DNA from: Sporofaciens musculi
Lineage (GTDB): Bacteria; Bacillota; Clostridia; Lachnospirales; Lachnospiraceae
Assembly: GCF_009830285.1 (NCBI RefSeq)
Contig: NZ_WUQX01000001.1
Span: 3,968,501-4,032,500, forward strand
DNA: 64,000 bases
Reading direction: 5' to 3'
The translations under genes and the position numbers were made by a program. A model generated the notes under the pieces. The model was not told the origin of the DNA and did no database searches. It was given only the letters and a program-made list of their open reading frames with translations. Shown one piece after another: positions 52,322 through 61,791 of this stretch. Each line of letters begins with the position of its first letter. Position 1 is the first letter of the stretch.

Positions 52322-53440
52322 TTAATCATTTGGAAAACTTTGAATCGTAATAAAATCTATATCTGACTTCATGCCTAAATCAAACAAAGTTTGTTCCATT
52401 TCTCGGAAATATGGAGATGCAATGATAATTTTGTGAAATTCACTACGCTTTTTCACTAATTCATCAAAAGAGATCACAGATATATCATTCCATAACGTTC
52501 CCCATTTTTTCGGATTTGAATCTACCATATAAAGGCACTTTCCTCCCAATAGTTTCAGATATTTCTGTACCTTGTAGGAGTTGTTTCCAGCACCAAATAT
52601 CACATAATTTTCTCCTTCACGAATATCTGCCTTAGGATTCGCAATCGCAAAAGCCTGTTTAAAATTTTCTGCATTTAAAGGAGGAATCACTTCTTCTCCA
52701 CGTTCCTGCAATACACAGTTAATATCCCGGAAAACTCTGTCATAAAGCCGTTCCACAAATTGATTAAGCTTAAGAAAGTTATCAAAAGATAATGTTTCCT
52801 GTAAATCATGAATACGATAAAAGGTTAATGGTTCATTCAAATATTTAATGTTACTGTAATACTGCGCCATAACCTTTACATAACAGTCTGCAAAAGTAAT
52901 ATAATCTTCCTCTGGCATAGGCAAAATCTTAGTGAGCAGTTCCCTCTTTGCGGATATACAGGAAGTAATCAAATTATAAGTATAGATATACCCATATTTA
53001 TGAAACAGCAACGGCCTCTGTTCGTATTCATCAGCCGGTGCGATCACATCCGTAAGTTCTTTACGGTAATTTAAAGCTTTTCTGGCATTACCTACAAAAT
53101 CATACTGTTCGTGCAGCGAGACAATCCTCTCCAGCTTATTTTCATAAAAGTAATCATCGGAATCCAGAAATGCTATAATATCTCCTCTGCTAAGGTGAAA
53201 ACCAACATTTATTGCTGCTGCTTGTCCGCTGGAAGGTTTAAAAACTGCAGTAATCAAGTCTGGAAACCGTTCTACATAAGACATAATAATTTTTCTGGAT
53301 TCGTCTGTAGATGCCCCATCTACAATAATAAGCTCAAAATTCCTATAACTTTGATTTAATACGGATTCAATTGCATCTCCTATATATGTACCATAATTAT
53401 GGTTATTAATTAAAACTGATACTTTCGCTTTTTTCTGCAT
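52322..53440 (-). CDS. GT2 family glycosyltransferase with C-terminal Rossmann-like module
   Basis: A 372-residue enzyme: GT-A fold (KVSVLINNHNYGTYIGDAIES, LIIVDGASTDES, DIIAFLDSDDYFYENKL with the DxD metal motif) transferring a sugar to the growing glycan, then a C-terminal module (VIFGAGNNSYKVQKYLK, MVDSNPKKWG, IIIASPYFREM). The start is uncertain: ATG 53440 begins the GT2 domain, but ATG 53488 is in frame and neither has a strong site. It overlaps the upstream gene end by 35 bases. Confidence 0.87.
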   Translation of the reverse strand: MQKKAKVSVLINNHNYGTYIGDAIESVLNQSYRNFELIIVDGASTDESRKIIMSYVERFPDLITAVFKPSSGQAAAINVGFHLSRGDIIAFLDSDDYFYENKLERIVSLHEQYDFVGNARKALNYRKELTDVIAPADEYEQRPLLFHKYGYIYTYNLITSCISAKRELLTKILPMPEEDYITFADCYVKVMAQYYSNIKYLNEPLTFYRIHDLQETLSFDNFLKLNQFVERLYDRVFRDINCVLQERGEEVIPPLNAENFKQAFAIANPKADIREGENYVIFGAGNNSYKVQKYLKLLGGKCLYMVDSNPKKWGTLWNDISVISFDELVKKRSEFHKIIIASPYFREMEQTLFDLGMKSDIDFITIQSFPND

Positions 53441-54671
53441 AGATATATACCCAATCGGTTGCCCAATATTCTGAATGTTTCCGTCCATTTAAATTATTAT
53501 AATAATTTCTCACATTGCTGAACCAAACTGTGACATTTGAAAAATTCCTTGAAAAATCCTCTTTTATTTTCGGCAAATCATTCTCTCCGATTCCAACATC
53601 GTATAACCCATTCGTCTTTTTAGCATCAAAATCATTTCCAAAATAATCGGCCATATCATCCTTTTCATATATCCGGACTTGTTTATCATTAATCAGATAC
53701 TGTTCTCTTTCCTTCACATATGGAAAAGCTGGATTATAGGCCATTTGGAGTACTATTTTCCCTCCTTTTTTTAATGCCTGATTCATATTCTTCAAAATAC
53801 ATTGTCTGATTTGATAGCTGGCTATATGCTGCATGGATATGGTACAATAAATATAATCATAATGATTTAAAGGGACATCTCCTAAGTCGTTTCCATTCGT
53901 CACATAAAAATCAGCTTCTGGAACTCTTTCTTTTGCCTCCTGTATCAGTCTGCTGGAAATATCACATCCATCTACCTTTTGAAACACTTTCATCATTCGT
54001 TTTACCATTCTTCCAGGTCCGCATGCAAAGTCAAGCGCTGCCTTATCTTTGGTATTTTCAAAAATGGGTTTTCTGATATCTCCATTTTTATATAACAGAA
54101 AAGTTTCATATGGATATTCTTCATGCCATTCATATTGACCCACGATATCTTCCGGGGATACCTCTGGATTTTCGTATGCCTGTTTCTGCATTTGTATATA
54201 ATCCTGCTCTGTCTTTTCAATCCCATCCCCATCTTTAGTTCCAAGGTATGAAAATTCCAGCAATCTGCCCATTATATTTAATATTTTTCTGACGCTCTCT
54301 GCATCGTATATCCGTTGTAAATTTTGCCCTCCTTCAGTGACATCTTGTAAATCCACATATACTTTATCATTCTTTATGCCTGGTAACGTCATCATGACGA
54401 TTCTGGAGGTTTCCAGTGCCTCTATGGAAGATATATCTCCTGGCTCCATAACGATAATATCTTCTTCTACCCATTCTTTTTCAAACATTCTCAGCCTGCC
54501 GGACAAGACCACAATAACTTTTGCTGCAACACGATGCAAATGCCTCTGTTCACAATATCCCTTTTCCAATACTCTGACCGCAGCCTCCACATCATTTGTT
54601 TCATACGCAGTTGGTTCAAAATTGCCTACAAACCATCCTCTTGTCATATCACCGATTTTTTTACTGTACAT
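53406..54671 (-). CDS. Cupin-methyltransferase fusion protein
   Basis: A 421-residue protein with an N-terminal cupin (RGWFVGNFEPTAYETNDVEA, PGDISSIEALE, residues 1-105) and a C-terminal SAM methyltransferase (LDFACGPGRMVKRMMK, VDGCDISSRL, GGKIVLQMAYN, residues about 190-420). The cupin closely resembles the stand-alone cupin at 62529-62864, including the residues before WFVGNFEP. The fusion may link recognition of a sugar to methylation of it. GGAGA precedes the ATG. Confidence 0.8.
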   Translation of the reverse strand: MYSKKIGDMTRGWFVGNFEPTAYETNDVEAAVRVLEKGYCEQRHLHRVAAKVIVVLSGRLRMFEKEWVEEDIIVMEPGDISSIEALETSRIVMMTLPGIKNDKVYVDLQDVTEGGQNLQRIYDAESVRKILNIMGRLLEFSYLGTKDGDGIEKTEQDYIQMQKQAYENPEVSPEDIVGQYEWHEEYPYETFLLYKNGDIRKPIFENTKDKAALDFACGPGRMVKRMMKVFQKVDGCDISSRLIQEAKERVPEADFYVTNGNDLGDVPLNHYDYIYCTISMQHIASYQIRQCILKNMNQALKKGGKIVLQMAYNPAFPYVKEREQYLINDKQVRIYEKDDMADYFGNDFDAKKTNGLYDVGIGENDLPKIKEDFSRNFSNVTVWFSNVRNYYNNLNGRKHSEYWATDWVYIYAEKSESISFN

Positions 54672-54676
54672 GTTAC

Positions 54677-55723
54677 TTATTCTCCTTCCAAAATAACCTG
54701 CCTGCTAAACCAATCTGCTGCTGTCAGCCGATTGGTACTTACCTGATACAGAACACTTCCCTCATAAGAATACTTTTTCCAATAGTATTTATAGACAGAT
54801 GGATCCACAATGATAAATTCCCTACAAAGCATGTCTACATAATCCTTCAAATTCTCTAATGGATTATCTACATAACTGCCAAGACTTTTGATATAACGCG
54901 TAAACATCAGCATTTCTGGATTCATGCCATCTGTATGATTCGGATAAGGTGTTCCTGTGTCCCAGAAGTTTAGCATATCCTCAGTATCCCCAAATAAAAT
55001 ATAATCGGGAATATAATATGCAATATCAAGAAAAGGCTGTAAAACTGCAATCCTTTTTCGCGAAATCCCTTTTGCCGGAAACATCTTTGTCAGTGTATAA
55101 AGATATGAAATACAATCATCTGCATATAGTCGAAAATCCGTTCTTGTTTTCATCACATATCTATATCCAAGTTCTTTCGCACGCATAATCCCTGCATAAG
55201 AAGATTTCACCTGATAGTTTACGTTCAAGACTCCCTTTTCCTGCGGCGGCTTACTAAGCACAATGTCGATTGGAAGTTTGTAAAAACTTTCAAATTGGGA
55301 ACATTCTTTTTCTTCTTCCCATGTAGATAAAATAATCTTTGCTTCTGGAAATACGATACTGTACCAACAAATTGTCCTAAACGTAAAATCATCTTCATAT
55401 ACAACCGGACCCTGAATAACAATTGCAGTCTGACGATTAGCCTCACCGTAATTCTTTTCTTCGATTACTTCCCGTTCATTTTTATTATGAACAACCCCTT
55501 CGTCTATAATCTGGTTTTTAAGTAGATTATACGTCACCAGATACTCGGAATTTTCTGATAAACTTCCGGATGACCACTCGACAGAAGCGTAAAGATCTGC
55601 CATAGACATTCCATTTCGGGAACAACTAAATGATGCTGGTATATCTGGTGCGCAAACATTAGGTGCTTCATAAAAAGTTCCAGTATCCGACATGTCATAT
55701 AATTTTACAATTTTATCTTGCAT
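54677..55723 (-). CDS. WavE-like lipopolysaccharide-synthesis family protein
   Basis: A 348-residue protein matching the WavE pattern (PF07507): AIVIQGPVVYEDDFTFRTI, IILSTWEEEKEC, NVNYQVKSSYAGIMRAKELG, YVMKTRTDFRLY and DYILFGDTEDML. These proteins are probable glycosyltransferases in lipopolysaccharide or capsule loci. It has no membrane segment. The ATG at 55723 lies inside the end of the upstream gene and no ribosome binding site is obvious. Confidence 0.82.
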   Translation of the reverse strand: MQDKIVKLYDMSDTGTFYEAPNVCAPDIPASFSCSRNGMSMADLYASVEWSSGSLSENSEYLVTYNLLKNQIIDEGVVHNKNEREVIEEKNYGEANRQTAIVIQGPVVYEDDFTFRTICWYSIVFPEAKIILSTWEEEKECSQFESFYKLPIDIVLSKPPQEKGVLNVNYQVKSSYAGIMRAKELGYRYVMKTRTDFRLYADDCISYLYTLTKMFPAKGISRKRIAVLQPFLDIAYYIPDYILFGDTEDMLNFWDTGTPYPNHTDGMNPEMLMFTRYIKSLGSYVDNPLENLKDYVDMLCREFIIVDPSVYKYYWKKYSYEGSVLYQVSTNRLTAADWFSRQVILEGE

Positions 55724-56564
55724 TCAATGCTAATCAAATATCTTTCAATTTCTGACTGAAATCCAAAAGAAGAAATTATGATATAATCAATATCTTCAAA
55801 ATTCTCTGCTGTAACATTACGTACATTTACACCGCAGAAAGATCGCTCTTTGCGGTCGGCAAACGCTACTACATTCTTATATTTTATATCTGTATATTCA
55901 AACAGGCATCTCGTATGACCGCCTACACAGTATACCAATATACGCCCATCACCGCATTTATCTAAAATATTGTTTATCTTATCAATTCTTTCAATCATTC
56001 CAAACCAATATTCTTCCGGAAGACTGCACACCTCTCTAAGAACAGATTTTGCAATTTCATTTGTAAAAGTCCCATTTTTCTTAATATCGGATTCTGAATA
56101 CAGAAAAATGGTATTACCTCCTTTTCCTCATAAAGATAAAAAATCTTTCCTTCATATCCATATTCTTTCAGTTCCTTTCCTAAAGAACAATCTTCAGAGG
56201 CTGTTATCAAAACACATTCTGACTGTTTCCATTCTGGTTCTTCGAGAGAAAATACTGGATATCTCTTATATTCTCCAAAAGAATCGTATACATTCTTATT
56301 TTCATATCCATCTATAAATCCAAAAATATTTTTTTCCGCAAGTTTGGTAAAACGGAACATATAATGAATATGTGCATCATCTGCACATATTAAAATAGTC
56401 TTATCATCAGGGAGATCATTGATAAATTCACGTGCTTTCAAAATTCTCTTCGTCAATTCTACCTGCTTTTGAGAAATGCCTATAATTTGCTTCACCCGCA
56501 TCCTTCTTTCTCCTAGCCAGGAATTTATACCATCTTTCCTCATTTTAATATGTTTCTGATTCAT
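55705..56564 (-). pseudogene. Tandem Rossmann-like module gene with one-base frameshift
   Basis: The ATG at 56564 (after AGGAAAAAG) begins a 189-codon frame whose last part is replaced after IPFF; the next frame continues as LYSESDIKKNGTFTNEIAKS and the 108-codon frame down to 55705. Adding one T to the T5 run near 56108 joins them into about 286 codons. Both halves contain a Rossmann-like module (TILICADDAHIHYMFRF and ILVYCVGGHTRCLFEY), without a catalytic domain. It may have a scaffolding or binding role; this is inference. Confidence 0.65.
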
Positions 56565-57870
56565 CTTTTTCCTGCTTGTCTGCCTTTCTTAAACATTCAT
56601 TTACAACGTCATCCATACTGATTAATGGAAAAGGTACCTGTCCGTATAATTGTTCTTCTATATCCCAGAAATCCTTTAATGCTGTAATTAACATGGCATC
56701 TACCATGGGCGCACCTACTGGATGATGAAAAAATGGTACGCTAACCTCTCTGGAAATATCCCTGCGGTCAATGATATAAGAAACGTGAACTGATGTATTT
56801 TCAAGCAGCGTATATAACAATTTCCCCGCAGCCCCCCAACCAAAGATTGCAACTTTCTTCCAACCATTCTCTGAAAAATATATATCAAAGACTTCTCGTC
56901 TATCTACATCTTTTTTTGCCAGTAGTCGAGATAATCCATAGTACATATTCAAATACATGGTATTCCTGTCAAAGTTTGTTTTTTCATATGCCTGAACAAC
57001 AAATTCTTCTTTGCGAAATTTGAAAAAATAGTTCCTATCGCTGTCAATATCCAACTTCTCTTTTGATAACGCAAAAACTGTAGTACTATCTTTTGGATCA
57101 AAGTTTTCATTACAGTAAGTACTACATTCCAAAGTTGTAAGTCCGTTTCCATCCATACCAATATTATCGCAAAGAGACTTTTTTGAATAAATGACAGTCT
57201 TCCTAAGAGCCATCTGTTTTCGTGTAAGTCTATAGTCCAAAAATTTTATAAAACCATTCTCAGGATATGGAATATCCCTCTGGAAACCGCAGGTATACAT
57301 CATAGCTTCGGTGTGCGCTTTCCTTAAATCAATTTTTGATATAATATCTTTGTCTTCCACCATAGAAAAAGAATTCCAACATCTTTTCCATGTTGCCCAT
57401 CCCCAACTGCGGAACACATCGTAGCTAAAACTATCTCCCTGTAATTGACTCTCCATAGTTACCGGATTATAACCACAGATGCTGAACACTTCCTCATCAT
57501 CTTCAAAGCGTTCAAGCGCCTGATTCATAAAAGGAAGGAAGGCTGGAGCGGTCACAATATCATCTTCCAGCACGATAACACGCCCATACTTATTGATCAC
57601 CTGACAAATTCCATCATACATATTCGTATTGGAACCTTCATTTTTTTCTCTGTATATTACAGTATATGTATGAAATGAATTACAAAATTGTCCTAACCCA
57701 TCCCTTATCTTTTGGACCTTTTGGTAATCACCTTTTACTTCTGAAACAGGTGCATTGGAAAAAACATAAACATCCGTCCTATCTGCACCAATATTTTGGG
57801 CAAGGGCTGCCATTACCTTCATTATTTCCTCAAATCGATTATAAGTAAATACCACTACCGGAGAATACAT
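56545..57870 (-). CDS. Glycosyltransferase-like protein with C-terminal Rossmann-like module
   Basis: A 441-residue protein. The N-terminal 300 residues have GT-A-like features (VVVFTYNRFEEIMKVMAAL, NEGSNTNMYDGICQVI, RVIVLEDDIVTAPAFL with an EDD metal site, RSWGWATWKRCW). The C-terminal 100 residues carry the module (KVAIFGWGAAGKLLYTLL, YIIDRRD, AMLITALKDFWDI). GGAAGGG precedes the ATG. The sugar is unknown. Confidence 0.82.
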   Translation of the reverse strand: MYSPVVVFTYNRFEEIMKVMAALAQNIGADRTDVYVFSNAPVSEVKGDYQKVQKIRDGLGQFCNSFHTYTVIYREKNEGSNTNMYDGICQVINKYGRVIVLEDDIVTAPAFLPFMNQALERFEDDEEVFSICGYNPVTMESQLQGDSFSYDVFRSWGWATWKRCWNSFSMVEDKDIISKIDLRKAHTEAMMYTCGFQRDIPYPENGFIKFLDYRLTRKQMALRKTVIYSKKSLCDNIGMDGNGLTTLECSTYCNENFDPKDSTTVFALSKEKLDIDSDRNYFFKFRKEEFVVQAYEKTNFDRNTMYLNMYYGLSRLLAKKDVDRREVFDIYFSENGWKKVAIFGWGAAGKLLYTLLENTSVHVSYIIDRRDISREVSVPFFHHPVGAPMVDAMLITALKDFWDIEEQLYGQVPFPLISMDDVVNECLRKADKQEKDESETY

Positions 57871-57885
57871 ATGAATCCCTTCCTT

Positions 57886-59526
57886 TTACATTATCATTAA
57901 GCTGGTAACAATCTGTTCTTCCTTAAACCCAAGTTCCATTAAATACGTCTTTATCTCATAAAAGTAAATACTACTTACAAAAATCTTATCAAACTCCTGT
58001 CTTCTTGCCCATAATTCTTCTGGTGAAACAATCTGATATCCCAGAAAATCATTTCCCCATTTATTACAATCAGAATCGCATATAAATTTAATCTGTTCTT
58101 TCACAAAGGAATCATAAATATTTTTAGCGCTTTGTCCTGCACCGTAAAGAGCATACGTCACATTTTTTTCAATCTTATATTCTGAACTGTCAAAGCTTTT
58201 TTTAATTAATGGAATCTGTTTATTTTTATCATAAAGCTCTACAAACTCTGTCACCCCATTTATATCCCGTAATATCGGATATGTAGCACGTTTTACTGCA
58301 CTGGCCTCTGGTGAGAACACCGCCAGTATTCCGTCTCCCAATTCTTCCTGTAAATCATATCTGTCATCAGTAATTAAAATACTGCCTGGATTTAATACAT
58401 ACTGCTTCAGATAATCATCAAAAGAATCTTTTAATTCTGCTGTTTCCGTCATCAAAACAATAAATTCACCTTTTTTCGTCTGAGAAATCGCCTCAACAAT
58501 TTTCTCTCCAATCTTATCCTCTTTAAGCAGCGTACATTTGATAAATCCTTTTGGATTTAACCAGTCGTTTTTTTCATTGAAACGCGCAAAATAACCGTCT
58601 AAATAAGACTGCTTTCTCACAGGTTTTACACCGAACTTGCTTTTTTCCAAAATATTCCCTTCATCAGATATCTCTAGTACATTCATCATGCCATTTTCAA
58701 TCTTAGGACTTCCCAATTCCTTCAATCTATCATGCCACCATGCAGACATATCATCCATTTCTTCATTCGCATCTCTGGTAAAGGTGTTCAGCGCAATTCC
58801 GCACAATTCACACCATTGAAGCTGATCTCCAAATTGCTCCGGCGTGCGTTTCCACCACCCCGGCTCAATTTTCCATCCTCCCGGCCCGTCAAACAGCATA
58901 TCCAACGCACCGGCGATCTCACAAAAAAAAGCCCCTTTCGGAGTAATTGTTGCACTCCATTCTTTCTGTGCCCAACAATTATCCCTTATTTCCATCCATT
59001 TATCATCCGGTATATTCATATCCTTACGTCTTATCATAATCGGCGCATGATACATGATATTCGTATGGTCATTCAATGCCTGAAAATTAAACGTATCCTG
59101 TATTAACTCATAGTACTCTCTATATTTATCACTTAAAGCAGACCACAATCCATATCCAAGCACACAATTTCGTTCAATTCCATGCTCTTTATTGATAAAC
59201 GTACTATTCTGCTCCATCTGAGCAACCACTTTCATAAAATTTTTTGCTGGTCTGACCAATAGATTCTCAGATTTCGGATAATATTTATGCTCGTTTAAAT
59301 ATTCCAAAAAGCGCGAAAACTGCGGATGGAGTGTAGGCTCGCCTCCCATAATCCCTACGGTTCCCCGATATCCCTCAAAAGAATCTACTGCTCTCTTGAA
59401 CGTTTCAAAGTCCATAAAGAACGGTTTTTTATGATGGCCGCAAAAGCGTGTACAATTTGAGCATCTATGAAAACATGCATTGGTTATATCAATCTGAATA
59501 ATCCGCATATCTTGTGGTGATTTCAT
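57886..59526 (-). CDS. Radical SAM protein with C-terminal Rossmann-like module (paralog)
   Basis: A 546-residue protein closely similar to the one at 50473-52281: identical positions C18, C22, C25, C29 and GIMGGEPTLHPQF, the same GWWKRTPEQFGDQL and DHTNIMYHAPI stretches, and the C-terminal module (YALYGAGQSAKNIYDSF, ICDSDCNKWG, IFVSSIYFYEI). Two such proteins in one locus suggest different substrates or a duplication. It overlaps the rfbC-like gene end as ATGA and has GGAGG before the start. Confidence 0.82.
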   Translation of the reverse strand: MKSPQDMRIIQIDITNACFHRCSNCTRFCGHHKKPFFMDFETFKRAVDSFEGYRGTVGIMGGEPTLHPQFSRFLEYLNEHKYYPKSENLLVRPAKNFMKVVAQMEQNSTFINKEHGIERNCVLGYGLWSALSDKYREYYELIQDTFNFQALNDHTNIMYHAPIMIRRKDMNIPDDKWMEIRDNCWAQKEWSATITPKGAFFCEIAGALDMLFDGPGGWKIEPGWWKRTPEQFGDQLQWCELCGIALNTFTRDANEEMDDMSAWWHDRLKELGSPKIENGMMNVLEISDEGNILEKSKFGVKPVRKQSYLDGYFARFNEKNDWLNPKGFIKCTLLKEDKIGEKIVEAISQTKKGEFIVLMTETAELKDSFDDYLKQYVLNPGSILITDDRYDLQEELGDGILAVFSPEASAVKRATYPILRDINGVTEFVELYDKNKQIPLIKKSFDSSEYKIEKNVTYALYGAGQSAKNIYDSFVKEQIKFICDSDCNKWGNDFLGYQIVSPEELWARRQEFDKIFVSSIYFYEIKTYLMELGFKEEQIVTSLMIM

Positions 59527-60096
59527 ACAACGAATCCTCCTTCGTTCTGTTCTTTAAAATCCTTAAATGATTGTAACTTCTTGTCTTTTTCAGACAAAAT
59601 AATCGTTTCTACTTTTTCAATGGGCCATTCAATTCCAAGCTCCGGATCATTCCATATAATTCCATCGTCATATTCTCCATAAAATTTTTGAGCACATTTA
59701 TACGATACAATGGATTCTTTTATCACAAGATAACCATGCCCAAATCCTGCCGGAACAAACACTTCTTTTTTATTTATTCCCGACATCCAAACTCCTTGCC
59801 ATTTCCCAAAAGTATCAGATTTTTTTCTTAAATCCACAATCACATCAAATACTTCTCCCGACACACAGCGAACTAATTTAGGCTGCTGCATAATTTTTTG
59901 AAAATGAATTGCACGAATGACTCCTGGCTTTGAATATGTATAGAAAACTTCCTGCAAATCGTGTTTAATATTATTTTTTCAAAAATCTCTTTAGAATAAT
60001 CTTTCAAAAATACCCTCTCTCATCATCTGCTTCAAAAGGGTTTATTAGAAAGGCACCTTCAAGATTGAGCTTTTCAAAGCTAAACTTTTGACTCAT
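59523..60096 (-). pseudogene. rfbC: RfbC-like 4-keto-sugar 3,5-epimerase gene with two one-base deletions
   Basis: From ATG 60096 (after GGAGAAATAT) the family start SFEKLNLEGAFLINPF and DDERGYF are readable, then the frame stops at a T5 run near 60007; a second change is needed in the A6 run near 59974 before the frame ending in WPIEKVETIILSEKDKK resumes. Adding one T and one A gives 192 codons, the usual length of dTDP-4-dehydrorhamnose 3,5-epimerases. Here, next to rfbF, the substrate may be a CDP-4-keto sugar. As written the gene is broken. Confidence 0.75.
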
Positions 60097-60107
60097 ATAT
60101 TTCTCCT

Positions 60108-60881
60108 TCAAACATTCCAATTTTTCCAAGGGGGTTTTCCAGTTTCCCACATTTTTTCCAAAATTTCTTTGTCCCTTTGAGTATCCATACAACGCCAAAA
60201 TCCATTGTGTTTATATGCTGCCAGTTTATGCTCATACGCTGCCTTTTCCAATGGTTCTCTCTCAAAAACAGTCTTATCATCTTGGATATAACGGAATATC
60301 GTCTTATTTAATACCATAAAACCTCCATTGATCCATCCCATATCATTTGACGATTTTTCTCGAAAATCTGTAATCATTTCTTTCTGTATATCAAGAATTC
60401 CGAAACGTCCTTCCGGCTTTACAGTCGTAATTGTCGCCATTCTCCCATGTCTCATGTGAAAATCAACTAAACTGTTAAGGTCAACATCACATAAGCCGTC
60501 GCCATATGTAAGCATGAAATTGTCACTGTCTATAAACTGTTCGATTCTTTTAATTCGGCCGCCTGTCATAGTATTTAAACCGGTATCAACCAGTGTCACT
60601 TTCCAGTCTTCATTCGGTATTTTATGCATAGTTAGCATGTTATTTTTCAGTTCAATGGTAAAATCAGAATTATACGACTGGTAATTTACAAAATAATCTT
60701 TAATTAACTCGCCTTTATATCCACAGCAAATTATAAATTCATGAAACCCAAAACTGGAATAATATTTCATAATATGCCAGAGAATAGGCCGTCCTCCGAT
60801 TTCAATCATAGGTTTTGGCCTGAACTTGCTTTCTTCTGAAATGCGAGTGCCAAATCCTCCTGCAAGTATCACCACTTTCAT
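60108..60881 (-). CDS. rfbF: Glucose-1-phosphate cytidylyltransferase
   Basis: A 257-residue nucleotidyltransferase making CDP-glucose from CTP and glucose-1-phosphate. The signature LAGGFGTRISEESKFRPKPM, ILWHIMKYYS and DGLCDVDL, EGRFGILDI are those of RfbF. ATG 60881 after GAGGAAAAAAAT gives the usual length; its start overlaps the upstream gene stop as ATGA. No CDP-glucose 4,6-dehydratase (rfbG) is present in the window, so the next steps may lie elsewhere. Confidence 0.94.
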   Translation of the reverse strand: MKVVILAGGFGTRISEESKFRPKPMIEIGGRPILWHIMKYYSSFGFHEFIICCGYKGELIKDYFVNYQSYNSDFTIELKNNMLTMHKIPNEDWKVTLVDTGLNTMTGGRIKRIEQFIDSDNFMLTYGDGLCDVDLNSLVDFHMRHGRMATITTVKPEGRFGILDIQKEMITDFREKSSNDMGWINGGFMVLNKTIFRYIQDDKTVFEREPLEKAAYEHKLAAYKHNGFWRCMDTQRDKEILEKMWETGKPPWKNWNV

Positions 60882-61789
60882 ATTTTTTTCCTCATTTCCA
60901 ATTCGTGTTTCAAGATATTCTCTATGGTTTTCTCCAATGTTTCTTTTGGTTCCCATCCTATCTTGCGCAGCTTTTGAGAAGAAACTGTAAAATCCTTTAT
61001 GCTTTCTACTTCCTCTTTGCTTACTTCTGGAAGGCTCAGTTTTGCTTCCTCTCCGGTCATCTTTTGATAAATCTCTTTTACCATAAATGCAATTTCCCTG
61101 ATACTCACTGTTTTTTGAGAACTTATATTGTAGACTCCAAATTCTTCCTCTAAATTCAGCAAAAATTTAATTGCACTACAGATATCAGGAATTGCTATAA
61201 AATCTCTTCTTGGAAGTCCGTTGGACTTTAATACAATCTGCTTTTCTCGTACAATAGTCCTGCAGAAATCATTTACTGCAAGATACCATTTATCCACTTC
61301 ATTCCCAGGAAGCCCAATCCCGTTTGTAAGTCTGAGAATTGATGTCTGCATTGTGTTACTGGCATGTAACTGCCTGATATACTGTTCCGCAAATAAATGC
61401 GTTAGGGCATAGTCCGAAATCGGAGTTGTCCTGCTTTCTTCTGTAACCATCTTTTCCACCGTTCCATACACATGAAATGTAGAAAGATATAAAAACTTCT
61501 TCACTTTACATACTGCCGCATCCAGATATAGCTCTCTTGTTCCAAAAGCATTTATCAATAGTGCTTCTTTCGGTTTCTTCAAAATCTCCCGTTCATCCAT
61601 AGATGCCGTATGAATCACAACATCTATTCCTTCACAAACACCTTTTATTGTTTTTTCATCAGAAAGAATCATCTTTCTTTCTAACGCAGTTCTGGGAGTT
61701 CTTGTTGTAACAAACACATTTTCATTTGAAAAATACTGTGCAAGATACTGTCCGATATATCCCTTTCCGCCGGTTATCAAAATGTTCAT
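60878..61789 (-). CDS. NAD-dependent epimerase/dehydratase family protein
   Basis: A 303-residue short-chain-type sugar enzyme: Rossmann motif ILITGGKGYIGQYLAQ, DVVIHTAS, active-site Y and K in SDYALTHLFAEQY (YxxxH variant, so the usual K is replaced), and LRLTNGIGLPG. It acts on a nucleotide sugar, perhaps the CDP-4-keto sugar made after RfbF. The ATG at 61789 has GAGGAT before it. The missing lysine is noteworthy and makes a reductase role uncertain. Confidence 0.85.
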   Translation of the reverse strand: MNILITGGKGYIGQYLAQYFSNENVFVTTRTPRTALERKMILSDEKTIKGVCEGIDVVIHTASMDEREILKKPKEALLINAFGTRELYLDAAVCKVKKFLYLSTFHVYGTVEKMVTEESRTTPISDYALTHLFAEQYIRQLHASNTMQTSILRLTNGIGLPGNEVDKWYLAVNDFCRTIVREKQIVLKSNGLPRRDFIAIPDICSAIKFLLNLEEEFGVYNISSQKTVSIREIAFMVKEIYQKMTGEEAKLSLPEVSKEEVESIKDFTVSSQKLRKIGWEPKETLEKTIENILKHELEMRKKI

Positions 61790-61791
61790 CA

